This document shows, one piece after another, positions 44,142 through 54,168 of a stretch of 64,000 nucleotides of DNA. The stretch's first letter is position 1; the number at the start of each line of letters is the position of its first letter. This stretch comes from Paenibacillus rhizovicinus. GTDB taxonomy: Bacteria; Bacillota; Bacilli; Paenibacillales; Paenibacillaceae. Location of the stretch: assembly GCF_010365285.1 (NCBI RefSeq), contig NZ_CP048287.1, forward strand, positions 124,001 to 188,000, given 5' to 3'. The position numbers and the translations under genes are program-made. The notes under the pieces were generated by a model, which saw nothing but the letters and a program-made list of their open reading frames with translations, did no database searches and was not told where the DNA came from.

Positions 44142-45883
44142 GCAGGCCGGGGAAGGATGGAATCAAACTGCGGAGTGAAGAGTGGTTCAATCACCCTTCA
44201 TTCGAGACCCGTTTTCAGCACGCTTCTGCCATGCGGGCTTGCGGGCACAATCCGGAATCATACCAAGGACGGCCAATTATCGGGATATTTAATTCCTGGA
44301 ACGATCTTCTCAGCTGCAATGCACCCCATAAGGAGCTAGTGGAGCATGTCAAAAGGGGCGTGCTGCTGGCCGGAGGCTACCCGCTGGAATTGCATACGAT
44401 TACGACACCTTCCGATTTTATGAAGCCGTCCGACTTGCCTTACCGGAACCTGATGTCGATGGATGTCGAGGAGTTGATTCGCGCGCTGCCCATCGACGGC
44501 GCCGTTATGCTGTGCGAGTGCGACAAGACAACGCCGGCACAGCTGATGGCCGCGGCAAGCTGCGACTTGCCGGTTCTTCAGCTTGCAGCCGGACACAGGT
44601 CATCCGGAACGTTTCGGGGCAAGAAAGTAAATTATGGAACCGACCTGTGGAAATACATGGATGACTTTAAGGCGGGCCTGTTGTCGGAAAGTGATATGAA
44701 AGAACTCGAGACGAGTATCTCTTGTACAGCCGGGGGCTGCCCGGTCATGGGTACGGCATCCACGATGAAGAGCCTATCCGAAATTATAGGCATGATGCTT
44801 CCGGGAACGGCCGCGATTCCGGCTACAGATGCGAGAAGGCGGCTTGCCGCCGAGAAGACGGGCAAGCGGATTGTTGAAATGGTTTACGAAGGTTTAACGC
44901 CTTCCCGATTGATGACAGAAGCGGCCTTCCACAATGCGATCAAGCTATTGGCTGCCCTTGGCGGGTCAACAAACGCCGTTCTGCACCTCACCGCAATCGC
45001 CGGGCGGCTGGGCATTCGGATCCATCTGGAACAGTATGCTTCAATGACTAAAGATATCCCTTTAATCGTAAATCTGCAGCCGAGCGGTGAATACAGCATG
45101 GATGACTTCTACCATGCCGGCGGGCTGTCCGGCGTCATATATGAATTAATGCCCCGCCTGGATTCGGGTTGTCTAACCGCCCTCGGTCTGCCGCTTGCCG
45201 AGGTTTATACACAGCGCCCGGATAATCCGCGTGTAATCGTTCCGTTGGATCAGCCGTTCAAGGTCGAATCCGGCATTAGGGTGCTTCGAGGCAATTTAGC
45301 GCCTTCCGGGGCCATTCTCAAGCCTTCGGCTAGTTCCAGGGAGCTTTGGAAGCATCGCGGAAAAGCGTACGTATTCGACAGCTACGAGAGTATGCTGGGC
45401 CAGATCGATCGGGATGATCTGGACGTCGATGCATCAACCATACTGGTCCTCAGCAACTGCGGCCCTTCGGCCATTGGAATGCCGGAATGGGGCGAAATTC
45501 CGATACCTGCCAAGCTGCTGAAAGAAGGAGTGACAGATATGGTCCGGATCAGCGATGCCCGAATGAGCGGCACCAGCTACGGCACCGTTATCCTGCATGT
45601 TGCTCCTGAAGCCGCAGCAGGAGGACCGCTCGCTATAGTCCGGAGCGGCGACCTCATCGCCGTTGACGTAGAGCAAGGTATTCTTCACCTGGAGCTTTCC
45701 GATGAGACGATCGAGGTAAGGCTGAGGGAGTTGCAGCCTGCTCCTGCTCGGTATCCCCGCGGCTATCTGAAGCTTTTTGGGGAACATGTGCTCCAGGCAG
45801 ACGAAGGTTGCGATCTTGACTTTCTTAAACCCGCTAACAAGGAAGAGGCCCGGTTTGTGCCTCCCATTATTGGCCGGGGATAA
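44138..45883 (+). CDS. IlvD/Edd-family sugar-acid dehydratase
   Basis: A 581-residue iron-sulfur dehydratase. Expected cluster and metal segments are visible: WNDLLSCNAPH, CECDKTTPAQL, CTAGGCPVMGTASTM, and GGSTNAVLHLTAIA, then DARMSGTSYGTVILHVAPE near 475. That last block and the overall length are those of aldonate dehydratases (arabinonate, xylonate, gluconate) rather than dihydroxyacid dehydratase. It should convert the aldonate made by the lactonase to a 2-keto-3-deoxy acid. The start overlaps the GNAT stop. Confidence 0.85.
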   Translation: MSRPGKDGIKLRSEEWFNHPSFETRFQHASAMRACGHNPESYQGRPIIGIFNSWNDLLSCNAPHKELVEHVKRGVLLAGGYPLELHTITTPSDFMKPSDLPYRNLMSMDVEELIRALPIDGAVMLCECDKTTPAQLMAAASCDLPVLQLAAGHRSSGTFRGKKVNYGTDLWKYMDDFKAGLLSESDMKELETSISCTAGGCPVMGTASTMKSLSEIIGMMLPGTAAIPATDARRRLAAEKTGKRIVEMVYEGLTPSRLMTEAAFHNAIKLLAALGGSTNAVLHLTAIAGRLGIRIHLEQYASMTKDIPLIVNLQPSGEYSMDDFYHAGGLSGVIYELMPRLDSGCLTALGLPLAEVYTQRPDNPRVIVPLDQPFKVESGIRVLRGNLAPSGAILKPSASSRELWKHRGKAYVFDSYESMLGQIDRDDLDVDASTILVLSNCGPSAIGMPEWGEIPIPAKLLKEGVTDMVRISDARMSGTSYGTVILHVAPEAAAGGPLAIVRSGDLIAVDVEQGILHLELSDETIEVRLRELQPAPARYPRGYLKLFGEHVLQADEGCDLDFLKPANKEEARFVPPIIGRG

Positions 45884-45903
45884 CGAAAAAACCATGAAGT
45901 GGG

Positions 45904-46701
45904 GTGGTCGTTCTGAATAGGCTGAATGGCAAGAGGGCATTGATTACGGGCAGTGCCAGGGGCATTGGTCTCGGGGTAGCGGAACGCTTTATGCGCGAAG
46001 GCGCCTCGGTCATCCTATTGGATGTTCTTGAGGATGAACTTGCCGATTCGGCGCGTCGTCTTCAGCAGGAGGCGGATAGCAGAATGGGGGAAGCGCCGCA
46101 GGTTGCAACATTGGTTTGCGACTTGGGCGATCCCGAGCAGGTTGCGAAAGCCGCTTCAAATGCATGGGAGCTGTTCGGCGGCGTTGATATTCTGATTAAT
46201 AATGCGGCGATTGCCGTACGGGAGCACTTTGAGGACATCTCGTATGAACGTTGGCTGAAAATAATGGACATTAATCTTAACGCCATGTTTCTCGTAAGCC
46301 AACTCATCGGCAAGCGCATGATGGAGAATCGCATCCAAGGCTCGATTGTCAATATGGCAAGCAAGAATGGCCTTGCAGGGAGTTCGATGCTGGCCCATTA
46401 TAATGCGTCCAAGGGAGCCGTCGTGCTGCTTACGCAATCCATGGCTGTGGAGCTGGCGCCGTACGGAATCCGTGTGAATGCGGTAGCTCCGGGATTTATC
46501 GATACGCCTCTCGACCGTGAACTGAAAGCGAAAAGCGCTGAATCCCTGGTTCTGACGGACCGTACGCCGATGAGGCGGCTGGGGACGATTGAAGAAGCGG
46601 CAAATGCCTTCCTGTTCCTGGCATCCGATGAAGCTTCCTATATTACCGGCACGACGCTCTTGGTAGATGGCGGGCATATGGCGAATGCCGGCGACTTTTA
46701 A
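45904..46701 (+). CDS. SDR-family dehydrogenase, second copy
   Basis: A 265-residue short-chain dehydrogenase with TGSARGIGLG, LLDVLEDE, NNAAI, the catalytic Ser region IVNMASKNGLAGSS and YNASKGA, and the C-terminal TTLLVDGGHM. The start is unsettled: GTG 45904 lacks a good ribosome site, and CTG 45913 follows GGGGTGG. The N-terminal RLNGKRALITGSARGIG resembles the SDR at 39937. Between the dehydratase and the FAH-type hydrolase it is well placed to oxidise a 2-keto-3-deoxy acid to the 2,4-diketo acid. Confidence 0.8.
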   Translation: MVVLNRLNGKRALITGSARGIGLGVAERFMREGASVILLDVLEDELADSARRLQQEADSRMGEAPQVATLVCDLGDPEQVAKAASNAWELFGGVDILINNAAIAVREHFEDISYERWLKIMDINLNAMFLVSQLIGKRMMENRIQGSIVNMASKNGLAGSSMLAHYNASKGAVVLLTQSMAVELAPYGIRVNAVAPGFIDTPLDRELKAKSAESLVLTDRTPMRRLGTIEEAANAFLFLASDEASYITGTTLLVDGGHMANAGDF

Positions 46702-46723
46702 TTCATAAGAGGTGAGCTTAGCC

Positions 46724-47890
46724 ATGACTACGCCATTACTGGATTGCGTGAACATCGAAAGGATTGTTTCCGATACCTTGCAGCTTGTAGAAATTCCAAG
46801 CCCAACCGGTGATTCGCGAGAGGTTGCCGATCATTTCGCACAGCTGCTTGCCGAAGCCGGCTGCAGGGTGGACCGTTATGAGTTCCTCCCGAACAATCCG
46901 ACACTTGTCGCTGTGTTTGAAGGGGGATTGTCGGGTAAGACGATTCTGTTTAACGGGCATCTGGATACGATCCCCCTGGCTCACAGTCCTGCACGCATCG
47001 AGAATGGCCGCGTATACGGAAGGGGCGCCAACGATATGAAAGGGTCGCTTGCTTGTATTGTCGAGGTCATCAGAGTAATACGGGACAGCAGAGACAAGCT
47101 GAAGGGACGACTGATTATCGTTGCCAACAGCCTGCATGAAAGCCCTGGAGGGCGCGGGGAAGACTTGTATGCCCTAGTTGAAAACGTCAACCTGCAGGCG
47201 GATGCCGCTGTTGTTATGGAAGGGGCGACCCGGGATTGCACCATTGCCCAATTCGGTTCCGCCACGTTCGAAATTGTGGTGAAACGGAACGGGGAACCGA
47301 GCCACCAGTTATACACACCGGAGGGAACCCCCCACCCCATAAGCGTAATGGCGGAAATTGTTCGGCAATTGGATGAACGAAATGAGCAGCTGCGTCTTGC
47401 GTACATTGAGGATATCGGGTATGCATCGTATTTCGTCGGCGCCATACAGAGCGGCAAGTTCTATAATCAGCACCCGAATACGGCCGAACTGGCCGGTGTG
47501 AGGCGATACGGCCCGGAGACGGAGTACGACGATGTCGAACGCGAGCTCCGTTTACTGCTTGACGACATCGCATGGAGAAATAAGGTTGATATCCTGTTGA
47601 AGCTTCAAAAGGTTCGTGATGGATATCGGATTGACAAAAACGATCCCGCGGTCCATGCGCTGGTTGAGGCTGCGCGAAAAGTCAGAGGTATTCCATTACC
47701 GGCGGCAGGCAAGAAGCTTGTTACGGATGCCGGGATATTTGCCAAAGATCTTTCCATCCCAACTCTTTGCCACGGCCCGGATCAGAGCAGTGCGCATGCT
47801 GACATCGAGTATGTCGAGATTCACGAACTTGAACTGTCGGCCAAGGTCTATCTGCAATTTATCGTTGAATTCGGACTTCTATCTGAATAA
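46724..47890 (+). CDS. M20-family metallopeptidase/deacylase (ArgE/DapE-like)
   Basis: A 388-residue enzyme with ATG eight bases after AGAGGTGAG. Zinc ligands and the general base are visible in FNGHLDTIPL, GRGANDMKGSLA and the segment after VANSLHESPGGRGE; a conserved final His is in LCHGPDQSSAHADIEY. Members remove N-acyl groups from amino acids or cleave dipeptides and carbamoyl groups. Its role in a sugar-acid operon is unclear; hydrolysis of an N-acyl or amide-linked derivative is possible. Confidence 0.8.
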   Translation: MTTPLLDCVNIERIVSDTLQLVEIPSPTGDSREVADHFAQLLAEAGCRVDRYEFLPNNPTLVAVFEGGLSGKTILFNGHLDTIPLAHSPARIENGRVYGRGANDMKGSLACIVEVIRVIRDSRDKLKGRLIIVANSLHESPGGRGEDLYALVENVNLQADAAVVMEGATRDCTIAQFGSATFEIVVKRNGEPSHQLYTPEGTPHPISVMAEIVRQLDERNEQLRLAYIEDIGYASYFVGAIQSGKFYNQHPNTAELAGVRRYGPETEYDDVERELRLLLDDIAWRNKVDILLKLQKVRDGYRIDKNDPAVHALVEAARKVRGIPLPAAGKKLVTDAGIFAKDLSIPTLCHGPDQSSAHADIEYVEIHELELSAKVYLQFIVEFGLLSE

Positions 47891-47986
47891 TCGTTGCGGT
47901 TCCGAAAAACATGGGTGAAATCGGCAGCAGCCCGTTTCCTCATGTTTTACTTTTACGTACCCATCCCCAAGGAGGCTGAGTTAATT

Positions 47987-48877
47987 ATGAGGTTGCTAAC
48001 GTTTCGGAAAGAAAACACCTGGGCCATCGGCATTAAGACCGAAAATGGCGTTCTAGACGTGGGGCGCGCGACGGCCCTGTTATCCATAACTGATATTCCT
48101 CAAGAGATTCAGGAGGTGATCGCGGGCGGGCAGGCTGTGATTGACGCATTATCTTCTCTCTCGGAAGCGGCCTTGTCCATAAGCGATCTGTGGAGTGACG
48201 AATCCGCTTTAGTCATCGGGCCCTGTGTAACTGCCCCGAGTAAAATCATTTGTGTCGGACTTAACTACCGGAAACATGCAGAGGAAACAAATTCGCCGAT
48301 CCCGCTTTATCCGATATTGTTTAACAAATTTGTCAACACATTGGCGGGACAAGGGGAGCCGATCCCGCTTCCTAAGGTTACCAAGCAAGTGGACTATGAA
48401 GCTGAACTGGCTATCGTGATCGGTAAACAGTGCAAATACACACCTGTATCGGAGGCTTTCGATCATGTTTTTGGATATTGCAATGTAAATGACCTGTCCG
48501 CCCGTGACCTTCAGATGAGGACACAGCAATGGCTGCTCGGCAAATCGTGCGATAAATTTTCACCGCTTGGTCCTTATCTTGTCACGGCTGATGAAGTAGG
48601 AGACCCTAATAATCTGGAAATCAAAAGTATCGTGAACGGCGAGGTGCGCCAGCATTCCAACACATCGGACATGATTTTTCGCTGCGACGAAATTGTCAGT
48701 TACATCTCCCAACATATGACCCTTGTTCCAGGCGATATCATTCTTACCGGTACACCGGAGGGCGTCGTAATGGGCTATCCGCCGGAGAAGCAGGTTTATC
48801 TGAGAGAGGGCGACGTCGTTACAATTGAAATAGAGAAGTTAGGCTCGTTAACCAATCGAATGATCGCGGAAGCTTAA
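47987..48877 (+). CDS. fumarylacetoacetate-hydrolase-family protein, probable diketo-deoxy sugar acid hydrolase
   Basis: A 296-residue protein. ATG 47987 follows AAGGAGG, and the family N-domain begins MRLLTF; upstream in-frame codons lack a ribosome site. The C-terminal catalytic domain has CVGLNYRKHAEET, VDYEAELAIVIG (acidic metal ligands), GYCNVNDLSARDLQ and LTGTPEGVVMG. FAH members split a carbon-carbon bond in 2,4-diketo acids. In the known diketo-hydrolase route for deoxyhexoses and pentoses such an enzyme yields pyruvate plus lactate or glycolate, which suits the GlcD/GlcF genes downstream. Confidence 0.8.
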   Translation: MRLLTFRKENTWAIGIKTENGVLDVGRATALLSITDIPQEIQEVIAGGQAVIDALSSLSEAALSISDLWSDESALVIGPCVTAPSKIICVGLNYRKHAEETNSPIPLYPILFNKFVNTLAGQGEPIPLPKVTKQVDYEAELAIVIGKQCKYTPVSEAFDHVFGYCNVNDLSARDLQMRTQQWLLGKSCDKFSPLGPYLVTADEVGDPNNLEIKSIVNGEVRQHSNTSDMIFRCDEIVSYISQHMTLVPGDIILTGTPEGVVMGYPPEKQVYLREGDVVTIEIEKLGSLTNRMIAEA

Positions 48878-48887
48878 GGGGACATCA

Positions 48888-50033
48888 ATGAAGGTTATCA
48901 TCGCGATCGATTCTTTTAAGGGCAGCCTGTCATCAACGGAAGGCAGCAAGGCAGTTGCTGCAGGAATAAGGGAGATCTACCCGTCAGCGAATATAGAAAT
49001 TGTGCCGCTAGCGGATGGCGGCGAAGGTACGGTCGATGCGATTATTGCCGCTTGCGGGGGCGTACGTCGCACGGTTGCGGTTACAGGGCCTTTAATGGAA
49101 CCAATTCATGCCACATACGGTGTACTGAGCGACGGCAAAACCGCGGTCATCGAAACCGCGGCCGTGTGCGGCCTTCCTCTCGTTCCCTTTGATAAACGGA
49201 ACCCAATGATCACGACATCCTATGGGCTGGGTGAAATGATTGCTGATGCCGTATTCCAGGGGTGCAGACATTTTATAATTGGGCTTGGGGGAAGCGCCAC
49301 TAACGATGCGGGAATCGGTATGCTTCAGGCTCTTGGCTTTCGGTTTCAGGACCAGTCTGGTGATTCGGCTTATATCGGCGGACAAAGTCTGCTGCATGTG
49401 CATGCAGCCGATGCCGGAGGGCTATTGCCTGAGTTGAAGGAATGTACGTTTACAATCGCCTGTGATGTGCGTATCGATCTGTACGGCAGTGAAGGGGCCG
49501 CATATATTTTTGCACCGCAAAAGGGGGCGGATCCTTCAATGGTGAAGCTGCTGGATCATGGTTTAAGACGATTCGCTGCATTCTGCTTGTCTGAGCTTGG
49601 TGTACAGATTAACGGATTTCCCGGGGCGGGAGCTGCGGGCGGACTAGGTGGGGCGTTCACAGGTTTTTTGAACGGAAGGCTTCAATCCGGCGCTGGCCTT
49701 ATTCTGGAGCTCGCGAAATTTGAAGAGAAGCTGAAGGATGCCAACTTCGTCATTAGCGGTGAGGGCCGACTCGATGGGCAGACGCAGATGGGCAAAGCGC
49801 CGCTAGGTGTGGCGGAGATTGCCCGGAAGCATGGAGTTCCCGTACTTGGACTGGCCGGAACAGTAACGGAAGAGGCATCCGTTCTGAACAGCAATGGTTT
49901 CACCTCATTATTCTCGATCATACGCAGTCCAATCACTCTGGACGAAGCTATGAAGAAAGAGCAAGCAATGAAAGGATTAAGAGAAACCACAGTCCAGTTG
50001 TTTCGACTCATACGTGCTATAGAACGGCAATGA
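48888..50033 (+). CDS. glycerate kinase (GlxK/GarK family)
   Basis: A 381-residue kinase with the family start MKVIIAIDSFKGSLSS, PLADGGEGTVDAI, GLGGSATNDAGIGMLQALG and GAGAAGGLGGAF. It phosphorylates D-glycerate to 2- or 3-phosphoglycerate, leading into lower glycolysis. Ten bases separate it from the hydrolase gene. It fits a pathway whose aldehyde or glyoxylate product ends as glycerate. Confidence 0.9.
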   Translation: MKVIIAIDSFKGSLSSTEGSKAVAAGIREIYPSANIEIVPLADGGEGTVDAIIAACGGVRRTVAVTGPLMEPIHATYGVLSDGKTAVIETAAVCGLPLVPFDKRNPMITTSYGLGEMIADAVFQGCRHFIIGLGGSATNDAGIGMLQALGFRFQDQSGDSAYIGGQSLLHVHAADAGGLLPELKECTFTIACDVRIDLYGSEGAAYIFAPQKGADPSMVKLLDHGLRRFAAFCLSELGVQINGFPGAGAAGGLGGAFTGFLNGRLQSGAGLILELAKFEEKLKDANFVISGEGRLDGQTQMGKAPLGVAEIARKHGVPVLGLAGTVTEEASVLNSNGFTSLFSIIRSPITLDEAMKKEQAMKGLRETTVQLFRLIRAIERQ

Positions 50034-50143
50034 ACAAATGCAGAACCGGATTGAGTTCGGATTCGAGGCGGGCACGTCGGATGACCGGCCCGATTAAGTG
50101 GAGTTAGAATCCTGTATAGTGTTAGGAGGTTCGTGTACACACC

Positions 50144-51559
50144 GTGTTGAATTCTGCGCTCATTCATCAGCTTCGCGCCATTGTCGGTGACAGATACTTT
50201 CGCGACGATAAGGAAGCGCTAATCGCCCATTCCTATGATGGGACACCGATGCTTCAGGCGCTGCCGGATGGGGTCGTTTACCCCGAAAACACCGGGCAGG
50301 TCGCCGAGATCATGAAACTGCTGGCCGCCTGCAAAGTTCCGTTGGTATCGAGAGGCTCGGGCTCGAATCTATGCGGCGGGACGGTACCAGTGGAAGGCGG
50401 CGTCGTTATGGTGATGCACCGGATGAACCGCATTCTCGAAATCGACCAGGAGAATCTGACCGCTGTGGTTCAGCCGGGCGTCATCACGGCCGAGTTTATC
50501 GAGCATATCGAGTCGTTTGGGCTGTTTTATCCGCCCGATCCCGGCAGTATGCGGATTTCAACGATAGGCGGCAATATTGCGGAGTGCTCCGGCGGCCTGC
50601 GGGGGCTCAAATACGGGACAACTAAGGATTACGTCATCGGCCTGGAGGCCGTGCTGGCTAACGGGGTTATTATCCGTACCGGCGGCAAGCTGATGAAGGA
50701 TGTGGCCGGTTACGACCTGACGAAACTGCTTATCGGCTCGGAGGGAACGCTGGCGATCATTACGGAAGCAACGCTGAAGCTCGTTCCGCCGCCGAAGAGC
50801 AAGAAGACGATGCTGGCGATGTATCGCGACCTGTACGGGGCTGCCAGAACCGTATCCCGGATTATCGAGTCGCGAATCATTCCGGCGACGCTCGAGTTTA
50901 TGGATAACCCGACCATCCGTGTCGTTGACGATTTTGCGAAGCTTGGGCTTCCGCTTGATATGGAGGCGATCCTGCTGATCGAGCAGGACGGCGATCCGGA
51001 AACGGTAGAGCGCGATATCGAGCGGATCAGGCAGATATGCGAGCTTGAGCAAGCCGACCGGGTCGAGGTGGCCGCTACCCGGGAGGAAGCCGAGAAGCTC
51101 CTGACGGCCAGAAGAAGCGCATTTACGGCGCTGGCGCGGCTGCGGCCGACGACCATTCTGGAGGACGCCACCGTCCCGCGATCCAAGATCGCGGATATGG
51201 TGCTGCGGATCAACGAGATTGCACGAAAGCACAACGTGACAATTGCTACATTCGGGCATGCGGGAGACGGCAATCTTCATCCTACGGCAACTACCGACGC
51301 CAGGGACCATGAGGAGATCGAGCGGGTGGAGCGAGCCTTTGAAGACATCTTCGAAGCCGCCATCGAGCTTGGCGGTACGATTACCGGGGAGCATGGCGTA
51401 GGGCTCGTGAAGGCGCCGTACCTGGAGTGGAAGGTAGGGACAGCCGGGATTGAGCTAATGAAAGGCATTAAGCGGGCCTTCGACCCCGACAATCTCTTAA
51501 ATCCGGGCAAAATGTTTGCGAAGGAAACGCGCAAAAGGGTGGTTATCGATCATGGATAA
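50144..51559 (+). CDS. glcD: GlcD-type FAD-linked 2-hydroxy-acid oxidase subunit
   Basis: A 471-residue protein with a GTG start at 50144, although AGGAGG is an unusually long 14 bases away. The FAD-binding PCMH domain shows [35 protein letters not shown] and [20 protein letters not shown], and the C-terminal oxidase domain has [11 protein letters not shown] and GEHGVGLVK. It oxidises glycolate or D-lactate and passes electrons to an iron-sulfur partner, here the overlapping gene at 51552. That gene is damaged, so electron transfer may be impaired. Confidence 0.9.
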   Translation: MLNSALIHQLRAIVGDRYFRDDKEALIAHSYDGTPMLQALPDGVVYPENTGQVAEIMKLLAACKVPLVSRGSGSNLCGGTVPVEGGVVMVMHRMNRILEIDQENLTAVVQPGVITAEFIEHIESFGLFYPPDPGSMRISTIGGNIAECSGGLRGLKYGTTKDYVIGLEAVLANGVIIRTGGKLMKDVAGYDLTKLLIGSEGTLAIITEATLKLVPPPKSKKTMLAMYRDLYGAARTVSRIIESRIIPATLEFMDNPTIRVVDDFAKLGLPLDMEAILLIEQDGDPETVERDIERIRQICELEQADRVEVAATREEAEKLLTARRSAFTALARLRPTTILEDATVPRSKIADMVLRINEIARKHNVTIATFGHAGDGNLHPTATTDARDHEEIERVERAFEDIFEAAIELGGTITGEHGVGLVKAPYLEWKVGTAGIELMKGIKRAFDPDNLLNPGKMFAKETRKRVVIDHG

Positions 51560-52887
51560 AGGGGCGGCTGCGAGAAAGCCCGATATCGAACACGGCAATC
51601 CGTTGTCCCGGACGTTGCTGGAGAAGCTGGATTACGACCAGTTGACGAATTGCATGCGCTGCGGCTTTTGCCTGCCGGCATGCCCTACATTCCGTGAGAC
51701 GGGGGTTGAGCCGGAGTCGCCGCGAGGCCGGATCGCGCTGATGAAGGCGGTCGCCGACGGCCTGATGGATCCCGACCAGGCCTTCCGCCTGTCTGGGCTG
51801 CCGGGCCTGCGAGCCGGTATGCCCAGCCGACGTGAAGTATGGACAGCTGATCGAACAGGCGAGGGATGCGATTGAAGATCATGCGGACCACAACCTGCCG
51901 GTTACCGGAATTCGCAAGCTGATGTTCAAGGGCGTGTTCCCGCATCGCAGCCGCATGAAATGGCTGGGCAGGTCGCTGGCCTTCTACCAGAAGTCGGGGT
52001 TGCGGCATATAGCGAGAGGGACAGGGATGATGCGGCTGTTCCCCCCGCATTTGCAGGAGATGGAACGCATTCTGCCGGAGGCTACCGCGCGGGGCGTTAG
52101 CGAGCAGCTGGGCGGCTTTTATCCCTCCAAAGGCCAGCCGATTGCCCGCGTGGCCTTATTCCGGGGATGCATTATGGATGTCCTGTTCACCGGCACAAAC
52201 GTTAATACCGTCAAGCTGCTCTCGGAAGCCGGGTTCGACGTCGTTATTCCGCCGAACCAGGTATGCTGTGGAGCCCTTCATGCCCATAGCGGCGAGATGG
52301 AAGACGCCAGGCAGCTGGCGCGTGCCAATATTCAGGCTTTCAAGGAAACGGGAGTCGACTATATCGTCTCCAACGCAGGCGGCTGCGGTGCGCTGCTCAT
52401 TGAATATGACCATCTGCTGCATGGGGATGCGGCGTGGAACGAGGACGCCGCCTGGTTCGCGGCTCGGGTGATTGACGTCAGCAAGCTGCTGATCGACCGG
52501 GGCCGGCTGCCTAGATTTGAGGCGACGGACAGGGAGAGGCACGAGGTGATCACTTATCAGGACTCCTGCCATCTGCGGAATGTAATGAAGAGCGGGTCGG
52601 CGCCAAGAGAGCTTATCAAGGGAGTTTCCAACGCTGATTTTAAAGAAATGAAGGAAGCCGACCGCTGCTGCGGCTCTGCGGGAATCTATAATGTCACCCA
52701 GCCTGAAATGGCAAACGAGCTGCTGGATCACAAGATGGAACACGTTAAGGCAACGCAAGCGCACTATTTGCTTACCAGCAATCCCGGTTGTTTGCTTCAA
52801 ATGAAGCTTGGCGCGGATAGGCATATGGCCGGCGATCAGCTGAAAGTCATGCATATCGTCGATTTCCTGTATGACCGTATCAAGTAA
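51552..52887 (+). pseudogene. glcF: GlcF-type iron-sulfur subunit, internal deletion with frameshift
   Basis: ATG 51552 overlaps the GlcD stop. The first ferredoxin motif [18 protein letters not shown] is in frame. Near 51785-51795 the frame shifts by +1, so this reading ends at 51875, but the second motif continues in the other frame as [18 protein letters not shown] and runs to 52887. Two CCG heterodisulfide-type motifs follow (VCCGALHAHSG and RCCGSAGIYN). About five residues normally found between DPDQAF and CLGC are missing, so a deletion of roughly 14 bases explains the shift better than one miscalled base. A second half could start at ATG 51832, but it would lack both ferredoxin motifs. 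Confidence 0.8.
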
Positions 52888-52931
52888 ACAATTAAAATTA
52901 GTAGAGCATAACTATGAAGAGATAACTGACG

Positions 52932-53488
52932 ATGAAGTTACTCGCATTTAAGAAGGATGTTCATCTACGGTTTGGAGTGAAATCGAACCGAATACGTTCA
53001 GGAGAGAACATCGATCCTGCGGAGTATGAGGATTTAAAGCCGGATTGGATTACTTTTAAGGAATATCTGATGGAGGCCCAGCACCGGATCACAATAGATG
53101 GACAACTTTCCGATGAGCATAAGTTAATTTTACTTCAACATAATCGCAAGATATTGATTGACCAATTAACCGCATTTGCTATGAAAATGGGCTGTCCGGC
53201 CAACGCAGCCTTGGACTACGCGGAGCGGGTAGAGGTACAAAATCGGGAAGCGGGCAATGACGTTGAGTTTTTATATCTTGAAATGGCCAAGCTGGGGGTC
53301 CGTCCACTAATGTCGGAAATAAGGATGAGGAACCAAAGTCTAAGAAAAGAGCGGTCAATAAAAAAATACAAGAGTTTGATAAAGAGGATATTAGGTTCAT
53401 TGTTTCTGATGGCAGCATGAAAAGTATGACAGTGGATGAGGCTCTTCGTGATGCAGGATTAGTTGGAGAGTATGATGAGTTTGTGTAA
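52932..53488 (+). pseudogene. unknown AT-rich gene with frameshift(s)
   Basis: No family recognised. The frame from ATG 52932 gives MKLLAFKKDVHLRFG and IDPAEYEDLKPDWITFKEYL for about 125 codons, then shifts near 53305; the next frame gives a more natural acidic end (FDKEDIRFIVSDGSMKSM, DAGLVGEYDEFV) to a stop at 53486-53488. Upstream, another frame from ATG 52871 reads KLVEHNYEEITDDEVTRI and meets TAA at 52949, so the gene may have begun inside the GlcF tail with a first break there. Base composition falls sharply at this point compared with GlcF. Function cannot be stated. Confidence 0.5.
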
Positions 53489-53520
53489 GCAAGGACGAAG
53501 TTAGGGGTTATGATAAAAAA

Positions 53521-54168
53521 ATGGTCCGTAACGAAAAGTGGCGCTGGGACCAGACTAGAGATATCTTAAATCCGGGTAATTCGGAGCCCTGCATTAGCAC
53601 TTTATTCACCATTTTTGATCGTATATTAAGCGATGATAGCAAGAGTTACTACAGAGCTGATCCCCTAGCAGTCATTGAGCAATATTACGATTCGGAAGAA
53701 GTATATGAAAACTTTATTAAAGATCTCGCTCAAAAAGGGGCTACGAGAAATTTTTCGGAAAAGGGAATTAGAAACCAGTTAGGCCGAAAAATACAGGTGA
53801 TTCAGGTCTTGGAAAGTTACATTATGAGTAATTGGCTTAGCCTTGAATTATCAACTCAAATCGAGGATCTTGCAAAAGGGACCTTAGCCTATCATATTGG
53901 AGATGAACAGCAACAAGAGCAAATTATTAAACTGTTTAAATTGGTAGCTAATAATATTGAACAAAAGATACCTGAAGAGGAGAAGAAACGGATTTACGGA
54001 AAAACCTTGTTTGGCCTAAATAAGGTGATTAGCATCAATCAGTGGGCGTCCCAAAATTTGGATGAACTACTTACAGATCTCAACGAAAGTGTATTGTTAG
54101 AAAAATTATGGCCTGCTTTCCTTACCCATATCGAAAATAGTACCTTCAGTAAGTTTGATAAGAAATAA
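53521..54168 (+). CDS. hypothetical protein, AT-rich
   Basis: A 215-residue, charged and mostly helical protein with no recognised domain or signal peptide (NEKWRWDQTRDILNPGN at the start). AGGGGT lies 12 bases before ATG 53521, a weak site. Its end overlaps the next frame by 14 bases, and the two may originally have been one protein of about 380 residues, split by a frameshift. Low GC content and lack of relation to the sugar genes suggest acquired DNA. Confidence 0.55.
   Translation: MVRNEKWRWDQTRDILNPGNSEPCISTLFTIFDRILSDDSKSYYRADPLAVIEQYYDSEEVYENFIKDLAQKGATRNFSEKGIRNQLGRKIQVIQVLESYIMSNWLSLELSTQIEDLAKGTLAYHIGDEQQQEQIIKLFKLVANNIEQKIPEEEKKRIYGKTLFGLNKVISINQWASQNLDELLTDLNESVLLEKLWPAFLTHIENSTFSKFDKK

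Noticed and set aside
50034-50143. Promoter of the glcDF genes with TATAGT at about 50115
   Set aside because: A -10-like hexamer is present but no -35 at a useful distance and no other support.
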